Shown here piece after piece: positions 1-8,413 of a DNA stretch of 64,000 nucleotides. The DNA lies in NCBI GenBank assembly GCA_023392535.1, contig JAEVYY010000007.1, forward strand, positions 124,001 through 188,000, written 5' to 3'. The stretch's first letter is position 1. Each line of letters begins with the position of its first letter. The stretch comes from Bacillota bacterium (GTDB taxonomy: Bacteria; Bacillota; Clostridia; Lachnospirales; Lachnospiraceae). The position numbers and the translations under genes are program-made. Below the pieces are notes generated by a model. It was given only the letters and a program-made list of their open reading frames with translations, ran no database searches and was not told the origin of the DNA.

Positions 1-723
1 GTAAATCTTGCAAAAGAAATGAATCTAACAGTTGCGGATGTAAAAATGCGATGTGACAGTCTTCATGAATTCAATCCTATGATGGGTCATAGAGGCTGCC
101 GATTGGCGGTGACTTATCCGGAAATCGCTAAAATGCAGACGAGAGCAGTTCTGGAGGCAGCAATCGAAGTAAAGAAAGAAAATAATCTGAACATCATACC
201 CGAAATCATGATTCCACTGGTTGGTGACAAGAAAGAATTTGAAGTTGTTAAAAAAGTAGTTTTTGAAGTTGCAAATGAAGTAAGAAAAGAAACTAATTAT
301 GATATAGAATTTAAAATAGGTACCATGATCGAGATTCCAAGAGCAGCATTGCTTGCAGACCAGATTGCACAAGAAGCAGAGTTCTTTTCCTTTGGAACCA
401 ATGATCTTACACAGATGACCTTTGGATTCTCACGGGACGACGCAGGTAAATTTCTTCAAGATTATTACAGGAGCAAAATTTATGAAGCGGACCCGTTTGC
501 ACATCTGGATCAGACTGGTGTTGGACAATTGGTAAAGATGGGTACTGAAAAGGGACGTAAGGTACGCAAGGAGATGAAAATAGGTATATGTGGAGAACAT
601 GGTGGCGATCCGTCTTCCGTGGCATTCTGTCATAAAGTTGGATTGAACTATGTTTCGTGTAGTCCATTCCGTGTACCAATTGCAAGATTGGCTGCAGCAC
701 AGGCCGCTATTCAAAAAAAATAA
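1..723 (+). CDS. ppdK: pyruvate, phosphate dikinase, C-terminal part (5' end outside window)
   Basis: This is the last ~240 residues of pyruvate phosphate dikinase, which interconverts pyruvate + ATP + Pi with PEP + AMP + PPi in anaerobe glycolysis. The frame is open from base 1, so the gene begins upstream. The segment is the C-terminal PEP/pyruvate-binding TIM barrel: it shows the PEP-utilising-enzyme signature SFGTNDLTQMTFGFSRDD and, near the end, GICGEHGGDPSS, which carries the catalytic Cys of the family. The stop is followed within 25 bases by the glycerate kinase start with no terminator between, so both may be on one message. The product is certain; only the missing N-terminal ATP-grasp and His-swivel domains cannot be checked. 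Confidence 0.95.
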   Translation, partial: VNLAKEMNLTVADVKMRCDSLHEFNPMMGHRGCRLAVTYPEIAKMQTRAVLEAAIEVKKENNLNIIPEIMIPLVGDKKEFEVVKKVVFEVANEVRKETNYDIEFKIGTMIEIPRAALLADQIAQEAEFFSFGTNDLTQMTFGFSRDDAGKFLQDYYRSKIYEADPFAHLDQTGVGQLVKMGTEKGRKVRKEMKIGICGEHGGDPSSVAFCHKVGLNYVSCSPFRVPIARLAAAQAAIQKK

Positions 724-745
724 GAGAAGAAGGGCAGGATAAAAA

Positions 746-1891
746 ATGAAGGTAGTAGTAGCGATTGATTCTCTGAAAGGCAGTCTTACATCGATCGAAG
801 CTGGAAATGCAATCAGAGATGGAATTAAGAAAGCAGACAGCACCGCGGAAGTAATTGTCAGGCCGCTTGCGGATGGTGGAGAAGGTACCATGGAAGCGCT
901 CGTCTCGGGGCTGGGGGGAGAGCTGATATCTTTGCAGGTACAAGGACCTTTGGAAGAAAAAGTAACTGCACAATACGGCTACATAATAGAAACGAAGACA
1001 GCCATCATTGAAATGGCTGCTGCTGCTGGAATTACCTTGGTGCCTCATGATAAAAGACCACTAGATGCTACCACCTATGGGGTTGGAGAACTGATAAAGG
1101 ATGCGATAGGAAGAGGGTGCCGTCACTTTATTATAGGAATTGGCGGAAGCGCTACGAATGACGGGGGAATCGGGATGCTACAGGCGCTGGGATATGAGTT
1201 TTTAGATGAAAGTGGAAAACAAATACCAACGGGTGCCAAAGGCCTTTCCCGTATCGCAGGGATATCTGATGAAAAACGACTGGCAGAATTAAAGAATTGT
1301 CAATTTCAAATAGCCTGTGATGTAAACAATCCCTTGTGTGGCATGCAAGGAGCGACCTATATCTATGGACCACAAAAGGGCGTTACAGAAGAAATGAAGA
1401 AATCCCTTGATGAAGATATGCTACATTATGGTCGGTTTGCAGCGGAATTTACCAGAAGAGATTTTATTATGGCAGAAGGTGCCGGGGCAGCTGGTGGTCT
1501 AGGGTTTGCCTTTTTGACTTTTTTAAATGGAAAATTACAATCCGGGATAGAGTTGGTTATGAAGGCGGTAAAGTTAGAAGAATGTATGAGGAATGCTGAT
1601 TTTGTGGTTACAGGAGAAGGAAGATTGGATCACCAGACAGCGATGGGCAAAGGGCCGGTTGGAGTAGCGAAGTTAGGGAAGAAAAATGGAGCAATTACCA
1701 TAGCACTGGCAGGTAGTATTGCACCGGGAGCAGAAAAATGTAACGAAGAAGGTATCGATTCTTATTTTCCAATTTTAACGCAGATTGTAACTTTGGATGA
1801 AGCTATGGACCCAGATACGGCAAGAAAAAATATGGAACGAACTACGGAGCAGATTTTTCGATTAATCTTAACAGTAAAAGGAAAGATTTAG
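746..1891 (+). CDS. glycerate kinase (GarK/GlxK family)
   Basis: This 381-residue protein matches the GarK/GlxK (DUF1537-unrelated) glycerate kinase family in length and motifs. It starts MKVVVAIDSLKGSLTSIEAG, followed by RPLADGGEGTMEAL, a GIGGSATNDGG glycine motif, and the C-terminal TGEGRLDHQTAMGKGPVGVA region. The enzyme phosphorylates D-glycerate, yielding 2- or 3-phosphoglycerate that enters lower glycolysis; its position just after ppdK fits feeding PEP metabolism. The start has a GGGCAGGA ribosome site about 6 bases upstream. An MBL-fold hydrolase follows 33 bases downstream. The regioisomer made cannot be told from sequence. Confidence 0.93.
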   Translation: MKVVVAIDSLKGSLTSIEAGNAIRDGIKKADSTAEVIVRPLADGGEGTMEALVSGLGGELISLQVQGPLEEKVTAQYGYIIETKTAIIEMAAAAGITLVPHDKRPLDATTYGVGELIKDAIGRGCRHFIIGIGGSATNDGGIGMLQALGYEFLDESGKQIPTGAKGLSRIAGISDEKRLAELKNCQFQIACDVNNPLCGMQGATYIYGPQKGVTEEMKKSLDEDMLHYGRFAAEFTRRDFIMAEGAGAAGGLGFAFLTFLNGKLQSGIELVMKAVKLEECMRNADFVVTGEGRLDHQTAMGKGPVGVAKLGKKNGAITIALAGSIAPGAEKCNEEGIDSYFPILTQIVTLDEAMDPDTARKNMERTTEQIFRLILTVKGKI

Positions 1892-1924
1892 TGAAAAAAA
1901 CGGATTGAGAAAGGATATTACTTA

Positions 1925-2731
1925 ATGGAAACACTGATTATGCTTGGAACAGGAAATGCGGTCGTGACAAAATGTTATAATACATGCTTTGCCATTCAGA
2001 AAGATAAGAATTATTTTCTGGTAGATGCGGGTGGAGGAAATGGAATTCTGACGCAATTGGAAAAGGCTGAGATTCCTTTGAGAAATATCCATGAAATTTT
2101 TATCAGTCATGAACATACGGATCATCTACTGGGACTGGTGTGGCTCATTCGCATGATTGCTACCCAAATGAAAAAAGATAATTATGAAGGTGATCTTAAA
2201 ATTTATTGTCATGAGGGGTTGATTGAAACGATCACTACCATCACAAGGCTTACGATACAAAAAAAATTTTTTCAAATGATTGGGGAAAGAATCTTTTTTC
2301 ATGCGGTGCATGATGGAGAACAGAAAGAAATTTTTGAACATTCTTTTACCTTTTTTGATATTGGATCTGAAAAAGCGAAACAATTTGGATTTGTGACCAC
2401 ATTGGACGATGGAAAGAAATTTACATTTCTTGGAGATGAACCTTATCGGGAATGCGAATATCCATATGCAATCGATGCAGACTGGCTTTTGCATGAAGCA
2501 TTTTGCTTATATCGTGACAGAGATATCTATAAGCCCTATGAAAAATTCCACACGACCGTGAAAGAAGCATGTGAGTATGCAACGATGCTTGGCGCGAAGA
2601 ATACGATATTATATCATACAGAAGACCATACGATAAAGCAGCGAAAACAGTTATACACAGAAGAAGGAAGACAGTATTATACTGGAAATCTGTTGGTACC
2701 AGATGATTTAGAAAGGATCGTGCTTTCTTAG
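1925..2731 (+). CDS. MBL-fold metallo-hydrolase, RNase Z-like
   Basis: The protein is a 268-residue metallo-beta-lactamase-fold hydrolase. It has the metal-binding HEHTDH motif (residues ~60-65) in a GTGNAV...DAGGGNG context typical of the RNase Z/arylsulfatase-like branch, a later GDEP aspartate motif, HTTVKEA, and a C-terminal YHTED histidine. All ligands for a dinuclear metal site appear present. The RNase Z exosite is not evident, so tRNA 3' processing should not be assumed; many such clostridial proteins are of unknown substrate. An AAAGG site lies ~9 bases before the ATG. It probably ends the ppdK/glycerate kinase transcription unit. Confidence 0.85.
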   Translation: METLIMLGTGNAVVTKCYNTCFAIQKDKNYFLVDAGGGNGILTQLEKAEIPLRNIHEIFISHEHTDHLLGLVWLIRMIATQMKKDNYEGDLKIYCHEGLIETITTITRLTIQKKFFQMIGERIFFHAVHDGEQKEIFEHSFTFFDIGSEKAKQFGFVTTLDDGKKFTFLGDEPYRECEYPYAIDADWLLHEAFCLYRDRDIYKPYEKFHTTVKEACEYATMLGAKNTILYHTEDHTIKQRKQLYTEEGRQYYTGNLLVPDDLERIVLS

Positions 2732-2799
2732 AGGTTGTTACAGTATCTTTGCGGGTCTTGTGACATATACTATATTAAAATTTTGTGTTTGGAAGAAAT

Positions 2800-3435
2800 A
2801 TGCATTATACCATGAATTACGATAATAGTGAGATGTCAGTGGGGTACTTACGTGTCATGCACACAGTGCCGGATGCACCCAATGTTGACATTTATGCAAA
2901 TGAAAATCTGATCGTTAGCAATCTTGCCTATGGTGATTATACAGATTATTTAACAATACCAGTAGGAACCTATCGAATATCTGTATATGCGGCTGGTACG
3001 AAGGATTCTCCTGTAATAGAGAATATGTTAACGGTAAATAAGAATTCTATCTTGACGGTAGCCGCGGTAGGAACGCTTAGTAATATTGGGTTGTTAGCGG
3101 TGAAAGATGCAAATGGAAAAAAAGAGCCGGGAAAAGCAATGATAAGATTTTTACATCTCTCTCCTAATGCACCTGCGGTTGATATTACCTTACCAAACGG
3201 AACAGTGATTTTTAGTAATGTCTCTTTTAAAGAAGTAACTCCTTATATTGGAGTGGATCCCATGAACTATACGCTCCAGGTGAGGGTTGCAGGGACACCA
3301 AATGTCGTGCTTACGGTACCGAATATCAATTTGATGGCGGATAAGTATTATACGGTTTATGCAATAGGCCTTGTAGGAGAAAAACCGGAATTGGAAGCAT
3401 TGTTAGTAACAGATGGAGAATATAGGAATAAGTGA
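2800..3435 (+). CDS. DUF4397 domain protein
   Basis: This is a DUF4397 protein made of two repeats: YLRVMHTVPDAPNVDIY near residue 15 and IRFLHLSPNAPAVDITL near residue 115, each followed by a beta-sandwich-like stretch with PVGTY-type turns. Family members are secreted or surface beta proteins of unknown function. I see no signal peptide or anchor. The start is uncertain: ATG 2800 has GGAAGA only 3 bases away, GTG 2785 has no ribosome site, and ATG 2812 is also possible. The stop overlaps the GTG of the staygreen-like gene by four bases (GTGA), so the two are translationally coupled. Confidence 0.8.
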   Translation: MHYTMNYDNSEMSVGYLRVMHTVPDAPNVDIYANENLIVSNLAYGDYTDYLTIPVGTYRISVYAAGTKDSPVIENMLTVNKNSILTVAAVGTLSNIGLLAVKDANGKKEPGKAMIRFLHLSPNAPAVDITLPNGTVIFSNVSFKEVTPYIGVDPMNYTLQVRVAGTPNVVLTVPNINLMADKYYTVYAIGLVGEKPELEALLVTDGEYRNK

Positions 3436-3878
3436 GAGAATTAAATAGTAAAAAGGTATTTGTGCAGTATCGGAATTATATGAAGCCGTACGATCCTATT
3501 ACAGGCAGAAAATATACGATTACACATTCGGATACGACGGCAGAATTATTTGTCTTTGTGGCTGATGATTATGCCAAGGATCAAATTACAGAAATGCGTG
3601 ATGAGGTTAAAGTGGCTTGGGAGGTCTATCAGAAACGATTGGCACTAATTGGATCAGTGTTGGTAGATGATGACAATATCAACGGAAACACAGATATTAG
3701 AAATCGAATTTTCTATAATGAAATGCCAACCGCACTGCAGGCTCTGCGTAATGCAGATAGATTTTTATTTGAAAGAGAACCAGAACTAGATAATGCACCC
3801 GTTTGGATTCATTTTATATCAAAGAATCCTATCTACGATAAGACTTATGAATTTGGAGTTATCGGTATGTATCAATAA
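3432..3878 (+). CDS. staygreen (SGR)-family protein
   Basis: The 148-residue product has the layout of the staygreen family (plant SGR/Mendel green-cotyledon protein and its clostridial homologues): an N-terminal RKYTITHSDTT motif (residues ~25-35), MRDEV, then RNRIFYNEMPTALQALRNAD and NAPVWIHFISKNP near the C-terminus. Plant members remove Mg from chlorophyll a; bacterial homologues have been reported to have Mg-dechelating activity on chlorophyll-like pigments, but the natural bacterial role is unknown. Translation starts at a GTG overlapping the DUF4397 stop, so coupling is likely. A strong terminator follows directly. The family call is by eye from conserved blocks; the function in a non-photosynthetic anaerobe is open. 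Confidence 0.82.
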   Translation: MRELNSKKVFVQYRNYMKPYDPITGRKYTITHSDTTAELFVFVADDYAKDQITEMRDEVKVAWEVYQKRLALIGSVLVDDDNINGNTDIRNRIFYNEMPTALQALRNADRFLFEREPELDNAPVWIHFISKNPIYDKTYEFGVIGMYQ

Positions 3879-3906
3879 AAAAGCGCCTTTATAGGCGCTT
3901 TTTTTC
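3878..3906 (+). terminator. rho-independent terminator after staygreen-like gene
   Basis: An 8-bp stem AAAGCGCC / GGCGCTTT with a TTTATA loop is followed by a run of T. It starts at the stop codon of the staygreen-like gene. Confidence 0.9.
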
Positions 3907-4019
3907 TCTATTAAAAATACCATGATATGGTATACATTCTTTGTTTTTATTTAGAGTTCCTCTAGGAATAAATTATGAAAAATATTTTATAATATACTAA
4001 AAAGTAATGTAATATTAAA

Positions 4020-4037
4020 ATTCACTAAGAAGTGAAT
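4020..4037. promoter_or_regulatory. palindrome ATTCACT-N4-AGTGAAT upstream of pirin gene
   Basis: Perfect 7-bp arms separated by AAGA lie just downstream of an AT-rich TGTAATATT stretch that could be a -10. A second palindrome, ATACCAT-GAT-ATGGTAT, lies at about 3917-3933. The two occupy the 238-base gap between the terminator and the pirin gene. They look like repressor sites but no cognate regulator is adjacent. Confidence 0.4.
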
Positions 4038-4144
4038 CGGTATTCCTTTCAAAGATGAAAAATGATATGATAACAATAGATTCCGTTATAGATGAAGAAC
4101 TATGTCTGGAAGTTGGTAGATAATTGACGAGGAGGTCAAGCAAT

Positions 4145-4996
4145 ATGGAAAGAAAAGTAAAACTTAAGGTTCAGGGATTCCGGACACAGGATGGGGCAGG
4201 AGTACGTTTAGTCAGAGTCTTAGGAAATGAAACCGTGAAGCAATATGACCCTATCTTAATGCTGGATTCTTTTGATAGTGTTAATCCGGATGATTATACA
4301 GCGGGTTTTCCCATGCATCCGCATAGAGGGATAGAAACAATCAGTTATGTGTACCGTGGATATATGACCCATAGAGACAGTTTAGGTAATGAGGAAACAA
4401 TTGGAAATGGTGAAGTTCAATGGATGACAGCAGGATCTGGTATTTTACACGAAGAAAAATTACCGCCGTCAGATCGATTACTTGGTGTGCAGCTCTGGCT
4501 CAATCTTCCGGCTAAAGAAAAAATGGTCCCACCAGCTTATCATAGCATAAAGAATTCTATGATTGAAGAAATAAAATTGGAAAATGGTATGCTTAGGCTA
4601 CTGGCCGGTGAATATGAGGGTCGAAAAGGATTCATGAGCAAATATCTGCCATTAGATTACTACGATCTGCACCTGGAACAAAATGCATCGGTTATTCTGA
4701 ATACGAAAACAGATCGGTCTGTAATGATATTTACCCTTCTGGGACAAATATTTATAGGGGGGGAACGGATAGAAGAAAAGACTGCTGTAAAGCTTACCGC
4801 TGGAGAATATGTCGAATTAAAGACAACGGATCAACGTGCACAAGTTTTATTCATAAGTTCTACCATTCTGGAAGAACCTGTAGTATGGGGAGGTCCTATC
4901 GTCATGAATACGAAAGAAGAATTGGATCTTGCCTTTGAAGATTTGAGACGAGGAACCTTTATACAAAATAAGATTTCTTATGAGGAAACAAACTAA
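4145..4996 (+). CDS. pirin family protein
   Basis: This pirin is a bicupin of 283 residues. The N-terminal cupin holds the metal ligands in the FPMHPHRGIETISYV motif (His, His), with a third in the GSGILHEE segment, as in quercetinase-type pirins; the C-terminal cupin (LLGQIFIGGE onward) is less conserved, as usual. Family members are iron-dependent, and some degrade quercetin or act as redox-sensing regulators. The start chosen is ATG 4145 because GAGGAGG lies 9 bases upstream; an in-frame TTG at 4124 would lie before that site. The gene is preceded by a 238-base gap with two palindromes and followed by a lipoprotein gene 24 bases on. Confidence 0.9.
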   Translation: MERKVKLKVQGFRTQDGAGVRLVRVLGNETVKQYDPILMLDSFDSVNPDDYTAGFPMHPHRGIETISYVYRGYMTHRDSLGNEETIGNGEVQWMTAGSGILHEEKLPPSDRLLGVQLWLNLPAKEKMVPPAYHSIKNSMIEEIKLENGMLRLLAGEYEGRKGFMSKYLPLDYYDLHLEQNASVILNTKTDRSVMIFTLLGQIFIGGERIEEKTAVKLTAGEYVELKTTDQRAQVLFISSTILEEPVVWGGPIVMNTKEELDLAFEDLRRGTFIQNKISYEETN

Positions 4997-5020
4997 AAAG
5001 AAGGCTGGAGATTACTTACT

Positions 5021-5839
5021 ATGAAGATCAAGAAATACGGACTACTTATATTATTACTTTTATTAATCACGAATGTGACAGCTTGTGCCTCTAAAAAAAC
5101 AGACGAAGAGTCTACGAACTTACAAGAGGAAACAAAAGAAAATATGGTTGGAAATATGAAGAACAGTGAAGCTGTCGAAGAGAATGTGGAAGAAGATGCG
5201 GAAGCGAAAGCTGCAAAAGACTGCTTTCAATCTGTTCTAAATGATTTCTATCACAATCATACATTCCCGGATGGGCTGGCTATTGATTTGGAAGAGAATG
5301 GTGATTTGTCGGAAAATAAATTTGCCGTCACAGACATTGATGGCGATGGAAAAGAGGAATTGATCTTATCTTATACCAATGGTGCGATGGCGGGTATGAC
5401 TGAAATGATTTATCGTTATGATAATCAAAAACAAACAGTAACGGAAGAGTTAAGAGAATTTCCGGCGCTTATTTATTATGATAATGGTATTATCATAGCG
5501 GAATGGTCACACAATCAAGGTTTGGCAGGTGATTTCTGGCCGTATACGTTATATCGGTATGATAATGAAATAGATACCTATGTAAATGTGGCTATGGTCG
5601 ATGCATGGAATAAATCATTATCCGTTACCGATTATGATGGGAATCCATTTCCAGAAGAAATCGATAAAGATGGAGATGGGATTGTGTATTATATCATGCG
5701 GGATGGAGAGTACAAATTGGAGAACCCGGTCGACGGGACAGAATACGAGAAATGGTTTGCTTCTTGTATTGGCGATGGTAAAAAGGAATCTGTTCCTTAT
5801 GTAAGTTTAACTGAAGAAAATATAAATGCGATAGAATAA
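5021..5839 (+). CDS. lipoprotein of unknown function with acidic/VCBS-like repeats
   Basis: The protein begins with a lipoprotein signal (LLILLLLLITNVTACAS; lipobox Cys at ~residue 22), so it should be anchored on the outer face of the membrane. A low-complexity acidic linker (many Glu, residues ~30-65) follows. The mature part contains FG-GAP/VCBS-like motifs TDIDGDGKEELILSY and DKDGDGIVYY that look like calcium-binding aspartate loops. I cannot assign a function. Similar clostridial lipoproteins are annotated only as hypothetical. It lies 24 bases after the pirin gene and upstream of the leader ORF of the MFS gene; no terminator is visible after it, so read-through into that leader is possible. 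Confidence 0.75.
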   Translation: MKIKKYGLLILLLLLITNVTACASKKTDEESTNLQEETKENMVGNMKNSEAVEENVEEDAEAKAAKDCFQSVLNDFYHNHTFPDGLAIDLEENGDLSENKFAVTDIDGDGKEELILSYTNGAMAGMTEMIYRYDNQKQTVTEELREFPALIYYDNGIIIAEWSHNQGLAGDFWPYTLYRYDNEIDTYVNVAMVDAWNKSLSVTDYDGNPFPEEIDKDGDGIVYYIMRDGEYKLENPVDGTEYEKWFASCIGDGKKESVPYVSLTEENINAIE

Positions 5840-5859
5840 TGAGTGTCAGGAGGGCGGAA

Positions 5860-5898
5860 ATGCTTCTTTGTATTGTAATCACTCCATGCAAGGTCTGA
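5860..5898 (+). CDS. 12-codon leader peptide ORF upstream of MFS exporter
   Basis: AGGAGGGCGG is followed, 2-3 bases later, by ATG and a 12-codon ORF encoding MLLCIVITPCKV, then TGA. The ribosome site is among the best in this stretch, yet the ORF is far too short for an ordinary gene. Its distal half (from 5882) is one arm of a 9-bp hairpin. Together with the second hairpin over the MFS ribosome site this matches the layout of drug-inducible translational attenuators (ermC/cat type). The IVI run resembles hydrophobic stall motifs in some Erm leaders, but that is only a resemblance. Confidence 0.5.
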   Translation: MLLCIVITPCKV

Positions 5899-5989
5899 TA
5901 GGGCAGAATGCATGGAGATAAGTTAGGCTCTATAAAGACTTTGCAATCCATAATATAAAACGAGAAAACTATATTAAAGGAGCAAAGTC
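5882..5989 (+). promoter_or_regulatory. candidate translational attenuator: two hairpins, second masks the MFS ribosome site
   Basis: Hairpin 1 pairs CTCCATGCA (5882-5890, inside the leader ORF) with TGCATGGAG (5909-5917), 9 bp. Hairpin 2 pairs GACTTTGC (5937-5944) with GCAAAGTC (5982-5989), then TCC (5947-5949) with GGA (5979-5981), then TAATATA (5951-5957) with TATATTA (5970-5976). The MFS ribosome site AAAGGAG (5977-5982) is therefore largely base-paired. Neither hairpin is followed by a T run, so control of translation is more likely than termination. An alternative pairing of ATGGA (5912-5916) with TCCAT (5947-5951) exists but is weak. Confidence 0.55.
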
Positions 5990-5992
5990 AAA

Positions 5993-7282
5993 ATGAATTC
6001 AATGAAAACAACTCTGAATGAGTTAAAATCTTTTATTATTTTATGGTTATCGCAATCTTTTTCATCGTTAGGAAGTGCGATGACTAATTATGCTTTAGTA
6101 ATTTGGTCTTATCAACAATATGGGTCTGCATTAAAAACAGCGTTGACGGCAATTTGTTCGTATGCACCATATGTAATACTGAGCATATTTGCAGGAGCAT
6201 TATGCGATCGATGGAACAAAAAAATTACTATGCTGGTATGCGATACGTTTGCAGAATTTTGCACGATTATTGTTCTAGTGCTTTTACATAGCGGAAAATT
6301 AGAGATATGGCACATATATTGTTTAAATGCATGTAACGGTTTTATGAACACCATACAACAACCTACGGCTGATGTGACAATAAGCTTGCTGACACCCAAA
6401 AAGTATTATCAAAAAGTAAGCGGTATGAGGGCTTTTTCAAATTCTCTTACTACCGTGCTGACACCTGTTTTAGCAACCGCATTTCTGTCATTATTAGGTA
6501 TGTATGCTGTGATTCTATTTGATTTATTTACATTTATAATTGCGTTTTTATGCCTTATTCTATTCATAAAAATTCCCCCAATAGAGTGTGGGGATGAGAA
6601 AAGAGAGGATTTGATTCAATCCACAAAAGCGGGACTTAAGTACTTAAAAGAAAATCGGGGAATTTTCGATCTGATACTTTTCTTAGCAGCAATAAATCTA
6701 ATTGCATCGATGTATCATGCGGCGTTCCCAGCAATGATACTTTCCAGAAGGAATGGCGGTGAGATTGGTCTTGGAATTGTGAATGCCGCCGTTGGAATCG
6801 CTAATTTAGCAGGTAGTGTACTCGTCTCTCTATTACCATCACCGAAGAGCAGAGTAAAGGTGATCTGTAACGCACTGTTATTTTCGATGAGTACGGAAAA
6901 CTTTTTACTGGCATTTGGTAGATCAGTTCCATTTTGGTCTATAGGGGCAATACTTGGGTGGATCTTTATTCCAATGATGGGAGCGAATATGGATGTTTTA
7001 TTTCGAAATCATATTCCCATTGAAATGCAGGGAAGGGTCTATTCTGCAAGGAATACATTACAATTTTTTACGATTCCAATAGGCTATTTCCTAGGTGGAT
7101 TTTTAGTAGACAAGGTATTTGAACCTTTTATGGAATTTTATAGTCCCCCTATTTTGAGCACATTATTTGGAGAAGAAAAAGGTTCTGGAGCAGCCTTTTT
7201 ATTTTTCATATTGGCGATTGCTGGTATCTTAATCTGCTTGTTCTTCCGAAAAGATAAACACCTTTTTAGGCTGGAAGAATAA
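5993..7282 (+). CDS. MFS transporter, DHA3-type (macrolide-efflux-like)
   Basis: This is a 429-residue, roughly 12-segment major facilitator of the drug:H+ antiporter-3 group. The N-terminal part WLSQSFSSLGSAMTNYALVIW, then the loop-2/3 signature FAGALCDRWNKKITMLVCD, and QQPTADVTISLLTPKKYYQ between segments 4 and 5, follow the Mef/TIGR00900-like pattern. Likely role: efflux of an antibiotic or other amphiphile from the cytoplasm. Start ATG 5993 has AAAGGAG ~10 bases upstream. The 5' leader contains a short ORF and a hairpin that covers this ribosome site, suggesting substrate-inducible translation. The gene ends convergently with the glycosyltransferase gene across a shared terminator. Substrate unknown. 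Confidence 0.85.
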   Translation: MNSMKTTLNELKSFIILWLSQSFSSLGSAMTNYALVIWSYQQYGSALKTALTAICSYAPYVILSIFAGALCDRWNKKITMLVCDTFAEFCTIIVLVLLHSGKLEIWHIYCLNACNGFMNTIQQPTADVTISLLTPKKYYQKVSGMRAFSNSLTTVLTPVLATAFLSLLGMYAVILFDLFTFIIAFLCLILFIKIPPIECGDEKREDLIQSTKAGLKYLKENRGIFDLILFLAAINLIASMYHAAFPAMILSRRNGGEIGLGIVNAAVGIANLAGSVLVSLLPSPKSRVKVICNALLFSMSTENFLLAFGRSVPFWSIGAILGWIFIPMMGANMDVLFRNHIPIEMQGRVYSARNTLQFFTIPIGYFLGGFLVDKVFEPFMEFYSPPILSTLFGEEKGSGAAFLFFILAIAGILICLFFRKDKHLFRLEE

Positions 7283-7347
7283 ATTAGTGATACGATTAAA
7301 AAAGATAAGGTGGCAAAGAAATCATCACACAAATTTTCTAGAAATTC

Positions 7348-7378
7348 AGCCGGCCTGCCAAGTTTAAGCAGGTCGGCT
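7348..7378. terminator. bidirectional terminator between MFS and glycosyltransferase genes
   Basis: An 11-bp stem AGCCGGCCTGC / GCAGGTCGGCT (one G-T wobble) has a 9-base loop and A/T-rich flanks on both sides. It sits between convergent genes and can serve either strand. Confidence 0.75.
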
Positions 7379-7385
7379 AAATTTA

Positions 7386-8303
7386 TTAATTGCTATACTG
7401 AATATAATAGTTCATATTTTCCATAGCCCATTCCATATTATAAGCATGGTTTAGCATCGAATTTGGATCGTAAATAGAAGCGCAATAGGCAGTTCTTCTT
7501 CCTGCTTTCAGCTCTTCAAAAAAAGCAAGGTATTTCCAATTGAATTGATTTACAAAAGGCTGATTTTTATGAAACTTGTTGTGAATATTAAAACAGGTAT
7601 TAAATACCTTATCCTGCTTACAGAATCCCTGCACTTTACATTCAGAGCACGGTATCATCTGAGTCATATCAATATCAATGAGTGGAATCCTATTCGCATC
7701 ACTCATATAACCCGCCTTAAAACCGGTATAGTTCATTACTCTTATGGTAAGTTCCGCATCTCCATAGCATGTTTCTTCGCTCCAGTATCCTATCTGCTGT
7801 ATTAATTCCGGTCGCATGCCCATGCAGCAGCCATGCACAAAATCCAGTGGGACACCTACCTGGCCGCTTGTCATCTCGAGATAGGTAACGCCATTGCTCG
7901 TTTTGGGGATGACCGGTGGGTAAATCGGCGTATAAGGAGCGGTTCGCTGTACTCCCAACAATCCCGCTTCTGGAAATGTGTGAAATACCGTCATAAAGCG
8001 CGAAAGCCAATCCTTTGTTTTTAAGACAACATCGCTATCAATCGTGAAAAAATATTGATCAGGTCTTCTTTTAGAGAGATTTAAGTTCAATGCAAATATA
8101 GGTCCGGAATTAACAGGCAATCGTGTCTTTGACTTAATCCGACTGTCATTCAAAGATTGAAGATATTCCCACGTCTCATCCTTGGAATTGCTGTCTATAA
8201 TATGCATCTCAAAATCTTCTGGTGTATCCAGTATGGAACTTAGGCTTTTGGCTGTTAGCCCCATTCGGTTAAAGGTAATATAACTTAAAAAGGGAGGAAT
8301 CAT
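7386..8303 (-). CDS. glycosyltransferase family 2
   Basis: The product is a 305-residue GT2-type glycosyltransferase. It opens with a short hydrophobic lead-in, then an NDP-sugar-binding fold with HIIDSNSKDETWEYL, a DSDVV (DxD) metal motif, and GCCMGMRPELIQQIGYW followed by GDAELTIRV in the acceptor region. An unusual four-Cys cluster (CSEC-x4-C-x8-C) near residues ~215-235 could bind a metal. Start ATG at 8303 is preferred over the upstream in-frame TTG because GGAAAGG lies ~10 bases before it. The gene is divergent from the GH3 gene. Donor and acceptor cannot be predicted. Confidence 0.85.
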   Translation of the reverse strand: MIPPFLSYITFNRMGLTAKSLSSILDTPEDFEMHIIDSNSKDETWEYLQSLNDSRIKSKTRLPVNSGPIFALNLNLSKRRPDQYFFTIDSDVVLKTKDWLSRFMTVFHTFPEAGLLGVQRTAPYTPIYPPVIPKTSNGVTYLEMTSGQVGVPLDFVHGCCMGMRPELIQQIGYWSEETCYGDAELTIRVMNYTGFKAGYMSDANRIPLIDIDMTQMIPCSECKVQGFCKQDKVFNTCFNIHNKFHKNQPFVNQFNWKYLAFFEELKAGRRTAYCASIYDPNSMLNHAYNMEWAMENMNYYIQYSN

Positions 8304-8413
8304 AGATTTGATCCTTTCCAAAAAGATTATAATACCATTTATTTTATGTCAATCTAACAAGAATGTTACAAATTATTGTCGATTCTTCGGCTTTATTATA
8401 AAAATAATCATTG

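Noticed and set aside
5882..5917. transcription terminator before the MFS gene
   Set aside because: There is no T run after the stem, and a second hairpin over the ribosome site points to translational control.
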